Positions 1 through 7,593 of a stretch of DNA of 64,000 nucleotides are shown here, one piece after another. Both the position numbers and the translations under genes were made by a program. Positions within the stretch are counted from its first letter, which is position 1, and each line of letters starts with the position of its first letter. The notes beneath the pieces were generated by a model, which did no database searches, had not been told where the DNA came from, and was given only the letters and a program-made list of their open reading frames with translations. The DNA comes from Parvularcula sp039818345 (GTDB lineage Bacteria; Pseudomonadota; Alphaproteobacteria; Caulobacterales; Parvularculaceae), in the NCBI GenBank assembly GCA_039818345.1, contig JBCBUC010000007.1, positions 1-64,000 of the forward strand, read 5' to 3'.

Positions 1-26
1 ATGGCTTGGTTAAACCGGGCATTTTT

Positions 27-47
27 ATTGTTGCATTGGCGAACAAT
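27..47. repeat. Short inverted repeat upstream of the VPLPA-CTERM gene
   Basis: ATTGTT and AACAAT form a 6-bp inverted repeat around a 9-bp spacer, 40 bp before the first start codon. This is seen directly. Such a size would suit a dimeric regulator, but no known operator was recognised. Confidence 0.3.
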
Positions 48-86
48 TAACGGTATGCAGGTCGCGTTATTCTTGGGGATGGGATT

Positions 87-584
87 ATGAAACTAGCATC
101 ACTCTCTGCACTGGTTACCGTGTTGTTCTCGATCAGCTCGGCTTTCGCTGCTCCATTGGACGGCGATGATGGCCTCTTGAGCCTTGGAGAAGAGGGTACG
201 TTTGGTAACAGTGTTGCCGGCGCATTCAGCGATACGTTCGAGTTCACGTTGGCGCAGAATCCAGAAGTCGTGACGATCGGCGCGCTTCCTTTCCAACTCA
301 GCAACATCCTGAATATCGACAATCTCTCGGTCTCGTTGTTCGAAGATGGCAATCTGATCACAGCATCGAACGCTGGTACGCTTTCCTTCGGTAACTTCGA
401 AGCGGGCAGCGACTATCAGGTGGTGGTTTCTGGTGTAGCAACCGGTTCTTCAGGCGGTTTCTACTCAGGCTTTTATTCGGTGTCAGCAGTTCCTCTTCCT
501 GCAATGCTCCCAGCCCTTGGCTTAGCCCTTGGCGGCTTGGGTGTAGCGGTGAAACGTCGCCGCGATCGGAAAGCTGCTGCTTAA
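87..584 (+). CDS. VPLPA-CTERM sorting domain protein
   Basis: Secreted protein of 165 residues expected to be processed by an exosortase and retained at or released from the cell surface. It has an N-terminal signal peptide (about residues 1-22, ending in SAFA-A) and a C-terminal tripartite signal: VPLPA near residue 135, a hydrophobic segment, then an Arg/Lys-rich tail (KRRRDRK). The middle is Ser/Gly/Asp-rich with no recognised domain, resembling the bacterial pre-peptidase-like beta-sandwich part of other PEP-CTERM proteins. It precedes an exosortase-type exopolysaccharide operon but ends in its own terminator, so it can be expressed separately. The matching exosortase is not in this window. 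Its exact job is unknown. Confidence 0.85.
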   Translation: MKLASLSALVTVLFSISSAFAAPLDGDDGLLSLGEEGTFGNSVAGAFSDTFEFTLAQNPEVVTIGALPFQLSNILNIDNLSVSLFEDGNLITASNAGTLSFGNFEAGSDYQVVVSGVATGSSGGFYSGFYSVSAVPLPAMLPALGLALGGLGVAVKRRRDRKAAA

Positions 585-618
585 GCGTTAAGCGGCGCTA
601 AAAAATTCCTCGGGATTG

Positions 619-650
619 AAGGGCTGCACGCTGAGTGTGGCCCTTTTTTT
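619..650 (+). terminator. Rho-independent terminator after the VPLPA-CTERM gene
   Basis: AAGGGC pairs with GCCCTT, with an inner CAC/GTG stem around GCTGA, and is followed by seven T. It separates the sorting-signal gene from the exopolysaccharide operon. Confidence 0.85.
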
Positions 651-694
651 GTATCTCTTCGGGGTGTGTGGGTAGCGTAGAAGGGTTTCCGCAA

Positions 695-1381
695 ATGAAT
701 ATGATTAAAAACAACGCTGCTGCGCAGCGATCCGAAGCCAAGGTGTGTGCAAACAAGGTAAGGTCCTCGGCCGCCTCGTTGCTCGGAGCCTTGAAAACGC
801 TGGCGTTGGCAGCGGTCGCTGTTGTGGTTTCGTTCGCCGCGGCACCGACGACTGCGCAGGCACAATCGAGCAGCGCATCTGTCCCATCTTACTACAAACT
901 CAATCCAGGTGACGTCATCCAGCTGTTCGCTTTTGATGACGAGCGCTTGAGCCGCGAAATTGTTGTGCTTCCTGATGGCCGCATCAATTTGCCTGCCATT
1001 GGCGAGGTTGAGGTGGCTGGCCGGACCGTGGCTGAGGCAGAAGCGATGATTGTCCGGGCCTATGTTGAGGCCGAATTCCTGCTTCGTGACAGCACCGTTT
1101 CGGTGATCGTTACCCAGGCAACAGGTAACCGCGTCTACATTCTGGGTCAGGTGCAAAACCCTGGTGTTTACTCAACCTTGTCGCGGGTCAACGTCTTACA
1201 GGCGATCAGCCTCGCTGGCGGCGTTACGCCTTTTGCCAGTGAGCGCCAAATCAAGGTGCTCCGCACACAGCCAAACGGCAAACAGGTGGTCTTTAAGTTT
1301 GATTACCGTAAGGCCAAGCGTGGGCGTTCGCTCAACCAAAACATCACGCTGATGCCAGGCGATACGGTGCTCGTTCCGTGA
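695..1381 (+). CDS. Polysaccharide export protein (Wza/XrtA-locus type)
   Basis: Outer-membrane polysaccharide export protein of 228 residues. After a signal peptide (hydrophobic stretch ending AQA near residue 55) comes the poly-export domain with the typical YKLNPGDVI opening and a PDGRINLPAIGEV segment, then a soluble ligand-binding beta-grasp (SLBB) repeat with VYILGQVQNPG. There is no lipobox cysteine at the cleavage site, unlike classical Wza. I chose the ATG at 695 because AGAAGGG lies nine bases upstream and the longer frame would run through the preceding terminator. The stop overlaps the GTG start of the next gene, so the two are translationally coupled. Confidence 0.88.
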   Translation: MNMIKNNAAAQRSEAKVCANKVRSSAASLLGALKTLALAAVAVVVSFAAAPTTAQAQSSSASVPSYYKLNPGDVIQLFAFDDERLSREIVVLPDGRINLPAIGEVEVAGRTVAEAEAMIVRAYVEAEFLLRDSTVSVIVTQATGNRVYILGQVQNPGVYSTLSRVNVLQAISLAGGVTPFASERQIKVLRTQPNGKQVVFKFDYRKAKRGRSLNQNITLMPGDTVLVP

Positions 1382-2538
1382 CACGCCTGCAGCAAAGGGA
1401 TGCCTTTGTTTCCGGATGTGTACTGAGTATGGGGTTGGCGTTCGCCACCCCGTCGGCGGCCCAGTGGCACGTTGACGTGGGTGGTGAGGCGGAAGGGGTC
1501 TATGACTCCAACCCTGTGCTTTCCGTGACAGATCCGCAGGAGCTGGCAGGGGTCATCCTCACACCAACAGTGCGTGTGGCACGCCTTGGTGGCAGCTTCG
1601 ATATCCAGGCGGATGCGGAGTTTGGTTTCGAACAGTTCGTTATCGGTGATGAGTTCAACACAGAAACGCAAGATGTCTCCGTGCAGACCAAGCATCGTGG
1701 GACAAAATCCGAACTCGGCTTGTCCGCGCGTTATGCACGAGACAATGCGCGTCGGAACCTAGAGGATAACCTAGGGAATTTCGAGCCGAACTCGCGGGTT
1801 AACGTGGTTGATCTGAGCTCGAGTTACGCCCGGGCGTTGGCGGAGCGGACGACGGTGAATGTCGGTGCGTCCTACCTCAGTCAAACCTACGAAGAAGAGC
1901 GTCTGCGCGATTTTGATTTCGTGCTGGTCTCCGCCGGTCTGCGGCAGGCGCTCACGCAACGGCACACCCTGACCTTCGATGCAGGTGTGGGTGACGTTGA
2001 TACAGATCCTGGTGAAGACGCGGACGCGACGATCTATTACACGTCGGGTGGTTTTCAGTCCCAGATCACACCGCGATTGTCGTTTAAGGCGTCCGGTGGC
2101 CCAGAATGGGTTGATCAATTCAGCGTCGTCGACGGGACCACCAACGTCGACACTGGATATCGGGTGGGTGCGGAAGCGACCTTCGGTGTGCTCGATGACT
2201 TTTTCCTGACCACCAGTTTCGATCGGCGGTCATCGCCATCGGGTATTGGTGCTGTCGTTCAGGATGATCGGTATTCATTGACGCTCATCAAACGTCTCCA
2301 CCAACGCTCCACCTTCAGGACAGTTACGACATACGTCTCGCGCGATAGTGAAGTGTTCCAAGGGACGTTCGAAGACTTCGTCACGGCCCGAGCCGAATGG
2401 CGTTTGCGGATCGCTCGGCGCGCCGAGTTCAGCGTGTCCTACACCTACCGCGATCAAACCTTCAGTGGCGGGGTGGACGTTGATGCCCATGTCGTCAGCG
2501 TGGCGCTCAAGCGGCCACTTCTGTTGCCGGGGGGTTAA
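1378..2538 (+). CDS. Outer-membrane beta-barrel protein of exosortase-linked EPS locus
   Basis: A 386-residue protein with a signal peptide (cleavage about SAAQ-W, residue 29) followed by repeated amphipathic strands rich in alternating hydrophobic residues, as in an outer-membrane barrel. The length and the place between the export protein and the chain-length protein match the uncharacterised barrel family of XrtA (PEP-CTERM) polysaccharide loci. It may form or support the outer-membrane exit. The GTG start overlaps the previous stop codon. The function is inferred from position, not from motifs. Confidence 0.75.
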   Translation: MTRLQQRDAFVSGCVLSMGLAFATPSAAQWHVDVGGEAEGVYDSNPVLSVTDPQELAGVILTPTVRVARLGGSFDIQADAEFGFEQFVIGDEFNTETQDVSVQTKHRGTKSELGLSARYARDNARRNLEDNLGNFEPNSRVNVVDLSSSYARALAERTTVNVGASYLSQTYEEERLRDFDFVLVSAGLRQALTQRHTLTFDAGVGDVDTDPGEDADATIYYTSGGFQSQITPRLSFKASGGPEWVDQFSVVDGTTNVDTGYRVGAEATFGVLDDFFLTTSFDRRSSPSGIGAVVQDDRYSLTLIKRLHQRSTFRTVTTYVSRDSEVFQGTFEDFVTARAEWRLRIARRAEFSVSYTYRDQTFSGGVDVDAHVVSVALKRPLLLPGG

Positions 2539-2543
2539 GAACA

Positions 2544-2565
2544 GCGATGGGCCTTGGCCCATCGC
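2544..2565 (+). repeat. Perfect 10-bp hairpin inside the EPS gene cluster
   Basis: GCGATGGGCC and GGCCCATCGC flank a TT centre just after the barrel gene stop. No T tract follows, so it is a poor intrinsic terminator. It may stabilise the upstream mRNA or cause pausing. Confidence 0.6.
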
Positions 2566-2580
2566 ATTGATCAGTGAATG

Positions 2581-2621
2581 CCCAAAGAAAATCGTGGCCA
2601 TGTGCCTCTATTTTCTTTGGG
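2581..2621. repeat. Perfect 11-bp inverted repeat with 19-nt loop
   Basis: CCCAAAGAAAA (2581-2591) pairs with TTTTCTTTGGG (2611-2621). It lies in the 166-bp gap between the barrel and chain-length genes, right after another strong hairpin. It may be a processing, attenuation or protein-binding site. No match to a known regulator was recognised. Confidence 0.6.
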
Positions 2622-2704
2622 ACTTAAAGGCGATAAGCGGTGCAACAATGGTGCACTGCACACGGTGATGGACAGCTTGTCCGCTTGCTGATGGGATTGG
2701 CGTA

Positions 2705-4315
2705 ATGCAACGGGATCAATATTTCGGTGAGCAAGAGATCGGTTTAGCGACCGTGTCGCGCATGCTCCGGCGCCGCTATCGTCTGATATCGGTGATCGCC
2801 GCCATTCTGCTGACTGTTGTCGTGCTCATTGCCGTGGTGTGGCCCGCGACCTATCGATCATCGGCGACTGTCCTTATCGAACAGCCTGATGTTCCTTCCG
2901 AGCTCATTCGGTCCGCTGTTACCGCCATCCCCGACGAACGTCTTCGTCGGATCGAACAGAGGGTGATGACGACGCAAAACCTGATCACGGTGATCGACAA
3001 GCTTGAGCTTTATCGTGATGAGCGCGCCGAGATTGAGGCGTCCGCGTTGTCCGAACGGATCAAGCGGCGTCTGGGGCTGGAATTGATCCGTGCCACCGTG
3101 ACTGATCCTAATAATGGCCGCGAGGTCGAATACACGATCGGTTTTTCTCTGCGTGCTGACGACCGCAACCCGCGGATCGCTCAACGTCTCGTCAATGAGG
3201 TGGTGACACTTTATCTGTCGGAGAATCTCCGAAGCCGTCAGGAACAGGCACAAGGCACAACAGGCTTTCTATCCGGTGAGTCCGACCGCCTGTTGCAACA
3301 GATTTCTGATCTCGAAACGCAGCTTGCCAGTTTTAAGCGCGAGAATGTCGGTCGGCTCCCCGAAGATGTTCAGGCCAATGTTCGCCTGCTTGAACGCAAT
3401 GAACAACAATTGATCTCGGTGATGAGCGACATGCAAAGTCTCAGCCGCCAGCGGGATTATCTCCAAGATCAACTGGCGGGGCTCGATCCCTACGCGCCTG
3501 TCGGTGCGGGCGACGAGTCGACACTAACCGGCGCAGCGCTTCAATCGCATTACCAGAACTTGCTTTCGCGCTTCGGGGAGAACCACCCCGATGTGGTCCG
3601 TGTACGGCGCCAATTGGAACAGCAGGGTGTCGTGCCGCAATCATCGACGAATTCCTTGGTTCGCCGTGCAGAGCTCCAAGCAGAGCTGACATCGGCGCGG
3701 CAACGCTTTGGTGCATCGCACCCTGAAGTGATCCGTCTCGAACGCCTTTTGGATAGTCTTCAAACCGCGCCTGCAGCATCTTCTTCAGCGCGCCTCAACC
3801 CCACCAATCCGGTTTACGCACGGGTACAGACAGATTTGGCCCAGGTGACAGCGAATCTTTCTGCCGCCAGCCTTGAGGTGGAGACTCTGCGCCAGCGCAT
3901 TGAAGAGCTCGAAGCTCGCGCTTTCCAGTCGCCAGAGGTCGAGCGCGCCTACACAGCACTTAGCCGCGAGTACAACGAACGCGTGTCCGCCTACGAAGTG
4001 CTGAAACAAAAGCAGATTGAAGCAGATCTCGCCCAGAGTTTGGAGAGTGAACGGCGCGGCGAACGTTTCGTGATCATCGAGCCGCCAACCCTGCCGCTAT
4101 CACCAGTGTCGCCGAACCGTCCACTGATCATTGCGCTTGGTGCCTTTCTCGCGTTCGGAGCAGGCGTGGGGACCGCGTTTTTGGTCGAGTTGCTGTCCGG
4201 CAAAGTGCGAGGCGAGGGGCGCCTTCAACGGATTGTCGGAGAACCGCCGCTTGCTGTCATTCCTGTCTCGGCAAAGCCTCGAAAGTTTCGATGGGCGGGC
4301 GCCTTTGGTGGATGA
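2705..4315 (+). CDS. Polysaccharide chain-length determinant (Wzz/Wzc-type, XrtA locus)
   Basis: Inner-membrane co-polymerase of 536 residues that sets chain length of the exported polysaccharide. It has a transmembrane helix near residues 30-50, a large periplasmic region with long coiled-coil segments (about 180-260 and 375-440, rich in Glu/Gln/Arg heptads), and a second transmembrane helix near 480-500 preceded by a Pro-rich PPTLPLSPVSPNRP stretch typical of Wzz proteins. The tail is short, with no fused kinase domain. A separate kinase-like protein follows. An internal LLSRFGENHPDVVRV / RQRFGASHPEVIRLE duplication is visible near residues 284-345. Confidence 0.87.
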   Translation: MQRDQYFGEQEIGLATVSRMLRRRYRLISVIAAILLTVVVLIAVVWPATYRSSATVLIEQPDVPSELIRSAVTAIPDERLRRIEQRVMTTQNLITVIDKLELYRDERAEIEASALSERIKRRLGLELIRATVTDPNNGREVEYTIGFSLRADDRNPRIAQRLVNEVVTLYLSENLRSRQEQAQGTTGFLSGESDRLLQQISDLETQLASFKRENVGRLPEDVQANVRLLERNEQQLISVMSDMQSLSRQRDYLQDQLAGLDPYAPVGAGDESTLTGAALQSHYQNLLSRFGENHPDVVRVRRQLEQQGVVPQSSTNSLVRRAELQAELTSARQRFGASHPEVIRLERLLDSLQTAPAASSSARLNPTNPVYARVQTDLAQVTANLSAASLEVETLRQRIEELEARAFQSPEVERAYTALSREYNERVSAYEVLKQKQIEADLAQSLESERRGERFVIIEPPTLPLSPVSPNRPLIIALGAFLAFGAGVGTAFLVELLSGKVRGEGRLQRIVGEPPLAVIPVSAKPRKFRWAGAFGG

Positions 4316-4411
4316 TGTCGAACAGGAACAGCGTACAAAGAGTGTGCACAGATTAAAAGTGAGCGTGATCGCCTAACGGCTTCCATGCTTTGGAATGAAC
4401 GAGAGAAAACC

Positions 4412-5191
4412 ATGCAGAATGACGGCCAAAGCGATTCCCTGACAACGGCGCTTGCTCGTGCGCGAGACGTCACCCCTGTTCGATTGATCCGCCGCGGCAG
4501 AAGTTCTTCGAACGCGCATATCGAAGAGTTGCCTGTTCTCGAAACGCTCTCGGAACGCCTCGCGCGCAATGGCATCGTGGCGCATGACACAAACCATCCG
4601 CATTCAGACATTTATCGTTCGCTTCGGGCGCGCGTTTTACAGCGACTTGATCGCACAAGGGCACGATCGATCGGCGTTGTTTCCTTGCAAGGCGGCGACG
4701 ATGCGACAGTGACTGCGGTGAACCTCGCGATTGCCATCGCCATGGACCCGACCCGCTCAGCGTTGCTCGTCGACTCCAACATGCGGGCACCGAGCGTCGG
4801 TGATATCTTTGGCATTGAACCTCAGTATGGACTTGAGGATTATCTCATCGGTTCGGCCGAACTCGGCGAGTGCCTTGTTCGACCTGATTTTCAGGCCATT
4901 GGAATCCTACCTGCTCGCCAGGCAACCCCACAATCGTCCGAACTCGCAGCGTTGCCGCGCATGGCGGGTTTGCACGATGCTTTCTTGATGTCGTTTGGTC
5001 CAGCGATCGTGGTTCACGTGCTACCACCACTTCTTGATATGGGGGATGCCATTGAAATGCTGCCGCATATTGACGGTACGCTGTTGGTGGTGCGCGATGG
5101 TGCTTCTACTGAAGATGAGATTGAAAAGGGCCTTGCGACGATAGGCAGCGAGCGTTACCTCGGTACCGTACTGACTGGCTTTTTAGCATAG
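4412..5191 (+). CDS. BY-kinase-like protein with degenerate nucleotide site
   Basis: A 259-residue homologue of the tyrosine autokinases (CpsD/Wzc kinase domain, MinD-like fold) encoded after the chain-length gene. The order of motifs is kept but key residues are lost. At the Walker A position the sequence is GGDDATVTAVNLA (residues 94 on), so Lys is Ala and the preceding Gly is Asp. Walker A-prime is recognisable (LLVDSNMRAP, 118-127). Walker B reads IVVHVLPP (about 199-206), with no Asp before the usual TPP. No C-terminal tyrosine cluster is present. It is therefore probably not an active kinase and may act as a structural partner of the co-polymerase. Start: ATG 4412 is preferred (GAGAGAAA upstream); ATG 4385 would add nine residues. 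Confidence 0.8.
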   Translation: MQNDGQSDSLTTALARARDVTPVRLIRRGRSSSNAHIEELPVLETLSERLARNGIVAHDTNHPHSDIYRSLRARVLQRLDRTRARSIGVVSLQGGDDATVTAVNLAIAIAMDPTRSALLVDSNMRAPSVGDIFGIEPQYGLEDYLIGSAELGECLVRPDFQAIGILPARQATPQSSELAALPRMAGLHDAFLMSFGPAIVVHVLPPLLDMGDAIEMLPHIDGTLLVVRDGASTEDEIEKGLATIGSERYLGTVLTGFLA

Positions 5192-5240
5192 ACATTGGCC
5201 TGAACGTGCAGTGTCAACGAGTACACCCAGGAATGTCGTG

Positions 5241-6158
5241 ATGTACGAAGAGTTTTTCGGATTTACCAAACGACCTTTCCGCCTCGTGCCTGAAAGCGGG
5301 ATGCTTTTCTTGACGCCCAAACATGCGCGGGCGCTTTCGACGCTTGAGTATTGTCTTTTTGATCAGGTCGGGTTGGCCATCGTTACGGGCGGTGTCGGAA
5401 CAGGCAAATCGACCCTGATCCAACGATTTTTGGATATCGCAGAAGCGCGCGCGACCGTTGCGCTGATCACCAACACGTTGTTTAGCGCCGACGATGTACT
5501 TGCGGCGGTGTGTGCCGCTTTTGGTATCGAATACACGCCCGATGACAAATGGGCATCGTTCCGTCGTTTCGAGGATTTCATCCACGATCAAAATGAGAAG
5601 GGCACCCGGACGATTTTGGTGATCGACGAATCTCAAAATCTGTCTGTCGATGCCCTGGAAGCGTTACGACTTTTGACCAATGTCAACGCGAATGATCAAG
5701 CTGCCTTCCAGATTGTCTTGGTTGGTCAGCCGGAGTTCTTGGAGACCCTTCGGCTCGATGAGCTGCAACAACTGGCGCAGCGGGTCACCATGCATTTTCA
5801 TCTTCAGCCGCTGCTGACCGCAGAGACTTTTAGCTACATCCGCCATCGGGTGAGCGTCGTTGGTGGTGATCCGGACATCTTTGAAGCCGAGGCGCTCGCA
5901 ATGATCCATTTGATGACGGATGGGACGCCGAGGCTGATTAACACCTTATGCGATTTGGCGTTGGTCAGCGCGTTTGGCGCCGAGAGCCAGAAGGTGACCC
6001 GTGACATCGTGTTGGGTGTTTTGGGCGAGTTGGGTCCGCATACGATTTTGCCTCTCAACCAAGACTCGCTGGGGCAAACGCCCGCGGTGCTTATTAAAAA
6101 GTCCGATCAGATTCTGCGAGATCTTCGACAAGAAGTCGCATCTACAACTTCATCTTAG
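5241..6158 (+). CDS. XrtA/PEP-CTERM-associated AAA ATPase (ExeA-like)
   Basis: Cytoplasmic P-loop ATPase of 305 residues of the ExeA/TniB-like class regularly found in exosortase polysaccharide loci. Walker A is GGVGTGKST near residue 48. Walker B is TILVIDESQNLS near residue 120, followed by the sensor-like LLTNVN and VLVGQPEF segments, and GTPRLINTLCDLAL near the end. ATG 5241 gives the family-typical MYEEFFGFTKRPF opening and has AGGA eight bases upstream. A GTG at 5211 would extend it by ten residues. Role in assembly or sorting is not defined for the family. Confidence 0.87.
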   Translation: MYEEFFGFTKRPFRLVPESGMLFLTPKHARALSTLEYCLFDQVGLAIVTGGVGTGKSTLIQRFLDIAEARATVALITNTLFSADDVLAAVCAAFGIEYTPDDKWASFRRFEDFIHDQNEKGTRTILVIDESQNLSVDALEALRLLTNVNANDQAAFQIVLVGQPEFLETLRLDELQQLAQRVTMHFHLQPLLTAETFSYIRHRVSVVGGDPDIFEAEALAMIHLMTDGTPRLINTLCDLALVSAFGAESQKVTRDIVLGVLGELGPHTILPLNQDSLGQTPAVLIKKSDQILRDLRQEVASTTSS

Positions 6159-6337
6159 TTATAACCAAGTCTTTGGGCAGACGAATGCTTCCGCTGGGAG
6201 CCATTTATCTTGGCCAAGTGTCCTGAATTGCTACAACCTAGCGTTACCACACCACAACCTGCCGTTAAAAAATCGTTGCGAATATCTTAGTCTTCGATTA
6301 ATGTTGAGGAGGGTCGCGTTAGCGTTGTGGGGATATC

Positions 6338-7009
6338 ATGGCGGGCTTGGTTGTTACGGATGCACGCGGGGACGCGGCGCTCAAATCGCTTAAATTTGCT
6401 TCTCGCGATCTCCTAAAGCGCGCGTTCGACATTGTCGTTGCGTCCATCGCGTTGATTGTTGCCCTGCCTCTATTTCTGGTCATCGCATTTTTCGTCTCGC
6501 GGGACGGCGGGCCAGTTTTTTATAGCCATCGCCGCGTTGGCCGCGGCGGGGTGCCTTTCGATTGCATCAAATTTCGCAGTATGTCCGTGGACGGTGCGGA
6601 AATTTTACGCCGCTACCTCGACGAGAACGAAGATGCACGAATTGAGTGGGCAGAACGCCGGAAGTTGACCAATGATCCGCGCGTCACCCGCATCGGTCGT
6701 TTCCTCCGCGCCTCAAGCTTGGATGAGCTACCCCAGCTGATCAACGTGTTGCGCGGAGAGATGAGCTTGGTTGGTCCTCGCCCGGTGACTGACGAAGAGC
6801 TCGCTCGTTATGGTCGCCATGCGCGCAACTATGTCGAGTGTGTCCCCGGTATTACTGGTCTTTGGCAAGTAAGCGGCCGCAGCGAAACGACCTATCGCCG
6901 CCGGGTTGCACTCGATACCGTTTACTCCATTCGTCGCGATTTCCTTCTCGATCTGGAGATTATTATTCGCACGGTTCCGGCGGTGTTGTTCCGGTACGGC
7001 GCTGAGTAG
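6338..7009 (+). CDS. Undecaprenyl-phosphate sugar phosphotransferase (initiating EPS transferase)
   Basis: Monotopic phosphoglycosyl transferase of 223 residues that moves a sugar-1-phosphate from a UDP-sugar to undecaprenyl phosphate, the first step of polysaccharide assembly. One membrane hairpin helix (about residues 33-55) is followed by the signature segments: RVGRGGVPFDCIKFRSM, LTNDPRVTRIGRFLRASSLDELPQ, GEMSLVGPRP and PGITGLWQVSGR. The short form without the N-terminal multi-pass domain is seen here. Sugar specificity cannot be read from sequence. It closes the exopolysaccharide operon after a 179-bp AT-rich spacer in which nothing else was recognised. Confidence 0.92.
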   Translation: MAGLVVTDARGDAALKSLKFASRDLLKRAFDIVVASIALIVALPLFLVIAFFVSRDGGPVFYSHRRVGRGGVPFDCIKFRSMSVDGAEILRRYLDENEDARIEWAERRKLTNDPRVTRIGRFLRASSLDELPQLINVLRGEMSLVGPRPVTDEELARYGRHARNYVECVPGITGLWQVSGRSETTYRRRVALDTVYSIRRDFLLDLEIIIRTVPAVLFRYGAE

Positions 7010-7220
7010 ATTTCAAATACTCCGTATCCGAGACGGTGGTCGCTTTCGATAACTGACCACGAACTGGTATCCTGCCAAACGAGAACCACAGAGGGTCGTC
7101 TCATCGGCCACCACGCTCTTTAACACTGTCGATCGACTTTCATACTTCCATTGTGCCACGCTTCTATTTGGCGATCTTGGGCGATCAATGCCGCATCAGT
7201 TTTCATTGAGAAACGAAATC

Positions 7221-7248
7221 CCAACCGATCGAGAATCGAATCGGTTGG
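7221..7248. repeat. 9-bp inverted repeat in the gap before nrtA
   Basis: CCAACCGAT (7221-7229) and ATCGGTTGG (7240-7248) are perfectly complementary around a 10-nt loop. It lies in the 584-bp gene-free stretch 7010-7593. No T tract follows on the plus strand. The rest of 7010-7340 contains a weaker GTGGTC/GACCAC repeat (7036-7060) and a GCACCGGCACCGGC run, but no convincing gene. Confidence 0.45.
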
Positions 7249-7343
7249 AGCGCGACCAAATCCAATGATCAGGCGCGCCGGCACCGGCACCGGCTTCGCT
7301 GCTCTGCACAAGCGTCCTTATCCCTCAACGCGCCAGTAGGTGC

Positions 7344-7349
7344 TATAAT
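7344..7349 (+). promoter_or_regulatory. Candidate -10 element for the nitrate operon
   Basis: A perfect TATAAT lies 250 bp before nrtA. No good -35 box sits 16-18 bp upstream, so this would be an activator-dependent promoter if real. It would place the RNA hairpins at 7461-7519 within the 5' leader. Confidence 0.35.
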
Positions 7350-7382
7350 CGTGCTCGAGGAACTGATACCGTAGCAAAAAAA

Positions 7383-7404
7383 TGCGCTAATATGCGGCAG
7401 CGCA
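7383..7404 (+). repeat. TGCGCT/AGCGCA inverted repeat in the nrtA leader
   Basis: TGCGCT (7383-7388) and AGCGCA (7399-7404) form a 6-bp stem with a 10-nt loop. The 9-mer GCGCTAATA inside it (7384-7392) recurs before nirB at 13335-13343, in both cases after an A-rich run. It could be a shared promoter or operator element. Confidence 0.4.
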
Positions 7405-7460
7405 AAAATACCTCTTTGCCCGTGATGCATCCTGAGCTATAGCACTCGAAGGGAATGATC

Positions 7461-7531
7461 GCGGCTCGATGAGGAGCACGCTCTTTGAATCTTCCCGCCG
7501 CGTGGATGTTCGCGTCGGCCATTTCTCTCTT
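7461..7531 (+). promoter_or_regulatory. Twin hexaloop hairpins: candidate NasT (ANTAR) antitermination leader
   Basis: Hairpin 1 spans 7461-7481: stem GCG+GCTC / GAGC+CGC with a bulged A7478 and loop GATGAG. Hairpin 2 spans 7497-7519: stem GCCG+CGTG / CGCG+CGGC with a bulged T7515 and loop GATGTT. Both have six-base loops opening with GATG and a single bulge on the 3' side exactly four pairs below the loop. They are 15 nt apart. A T-rich tract (TTTCTCTCTT) follows hairpin 2 after 3-4 nt, as in a weak terminator. Known ANTAR targets are paired hexaloop hairpins, the second overlapping a terminator, usually with A1 and G4 in the loop. Here G4 is kept but position 1 is G. Confidence 0.6.
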
Positions 7532-7593
7532 CACATGAATAGGCCCGCCGCATCCATAATGGTGCGCGCGCTCGAACCAAAGGAACGCTAGGC

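Noticed and set aside
1..60. LuxO-type box or sigma54 promoter before the VPLPA-CTERM gene (TTGCA at 31-35)
   Set aside because: The second half-site and the GG at the right distance are missing.
635..694. N-terminal extension of the polysaccharide export protein from 635
   Set aside because: It starts inside the upstream terminator and lacks a ribosome site; ATG 695 has both signal peptide context and AGAAGGG upstream.
2275..2601. Minus-strand ORF overlapping the barrel gene
   Set aside because: Antisense shadow without ribosome site or recognisable domain; the plus-strand gene has a signal peptide and barrel pattern.
7151..7534. Small ORFs in the gap before nrtA
   Set aside because: Low-complexity Arg/Pro-rich frames on both strands without ribosome sites; the region better fits a leader and promoter.
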